Below are positions 59,519 through 64,000 of a DNA stretch of 64,000 bases, piece after piece. The notes beneath the pieces were generated by a model. That model did not search any database and was not told the DNA's origin. It saw nothing but the letters and a program-made list of their open reading frames with translations. The stretch is from VKMB-3413 sp041027365 (GTDB lineage Bacteria > Pseudomonadota > Alphaproteobacteria > Rhizobiales > Rhizobiaceae): assembly GCF_041027365.1 (NCBI RefSeq), contig NZ_JBFTEH010000012.1, positions 62,001-126,000 of the forward strand, read 5' to 3'. How positions within the stretch are numbered: the first letter of the stretch is position 1; each line of letters begins with the position of its first letter. A program made the translations under genes and the position numbers.

Positions 59519-64000
<4,482 letters not shown>

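Overview
The window is a 64 kb chromosomal segment of a high-GC alphaproteobacterium of the order Hyphomicrobiales (Rhizobiales). The evidence is the gene content and order: lptA-lptB-rpoN-hpf-ptsN; bamE beside a cytochrome bc1 chaperone gene, yceD, plsX, fabH, ihfA and a MerR gene; nrdR-ribD-ribE-ribH-nusB; purE-purK; and order-typical genes such as gapR, a MucR/Ros regulator, an Omp10-like lipoprotein, homospermidine synthase and class II DAHP synthase. A perfect CtrA-type box and an extragenic palindrome seen widely in this order agree. The genus cannot be fixed from the sequence. There is no rRNA, CRISPR array, prophage or intact insertion sequence. The region is essentially core genome with a few accessory insertions.

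Layout. 1-4.5 kb: LPS transport (3' part of lptA, lptB), sigma-54, ribosome hibernation factor, EIIA-Ntr. 4.7-15.7 kb, mostly minus strand: trmD with a small monooxygenase, an MFS transporter, acetyltransferase, DUF1003 and DedA membrane proteins, hemerythrin, an extradiol-type dioxygenase, class II DAHP synthase, a gamma-glutamylcyclotransferase-like protein, glutathione reductase and a DUF2059 protein. 15.8-23.5 kb: rpiA, wrbA, a CinA-N protein, then the envelope/fatty-acid cluster. 23.5-32.3 kb: proton-pumping pyrophosphatase, an MFS gene coupled to nusB, the riboflavin operon headed by nrdR, glyA and tRNA-Arg(ACG). 32.3-40.9 kb: an 8-bp tandem repeat, a Sel1-repeat protein coupled to a degenerate ThiE paralogue, a TauE transporter, an acyl-CoA synthetase, two divergent YdcH-like genes, purEK and rpmJ with a structured leader. 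41-49 kb: pyruvate kinase with DUF1036, a truncated EamA relic, DUF1244, gapR, mucR with a long empty upstream region, a DUF882 peptidase and a sigma-54 activator. 49-57 kb: PepF, homospermidine synthase, Omp10-like lipoprotein, ferrochelatase, an SPFH/NfeD pair. 57.3-64 kb: gltD and gltB, separated by a vapBC toxin-antitoxin module.

The most unusual points are these. A VapBC module with a near-perfect 34-bp palindromic operator sits inside the gltB-gltD operon, 3 nt ahead of gltD, and the toxin has Gln where PIN toxins have a conserved Glu. A response-regulator-type sigma-54 activator has GAFTDA instead of GAFTGA. The rpmJ leader appears to place a terminator-like hairpin just after a good promoter. 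A TTAA-N7-TTAA site lies upstream of the DUF882 cell-wall peptidase gene. An 8-bp tandem repeat lies between the Sel1 gene and the tRNA. Many genes overlap by ATGA or lie only a few bases apart, so translational coupling is the rule here. All functional statements come from reading motifs by eye; no database search was run.
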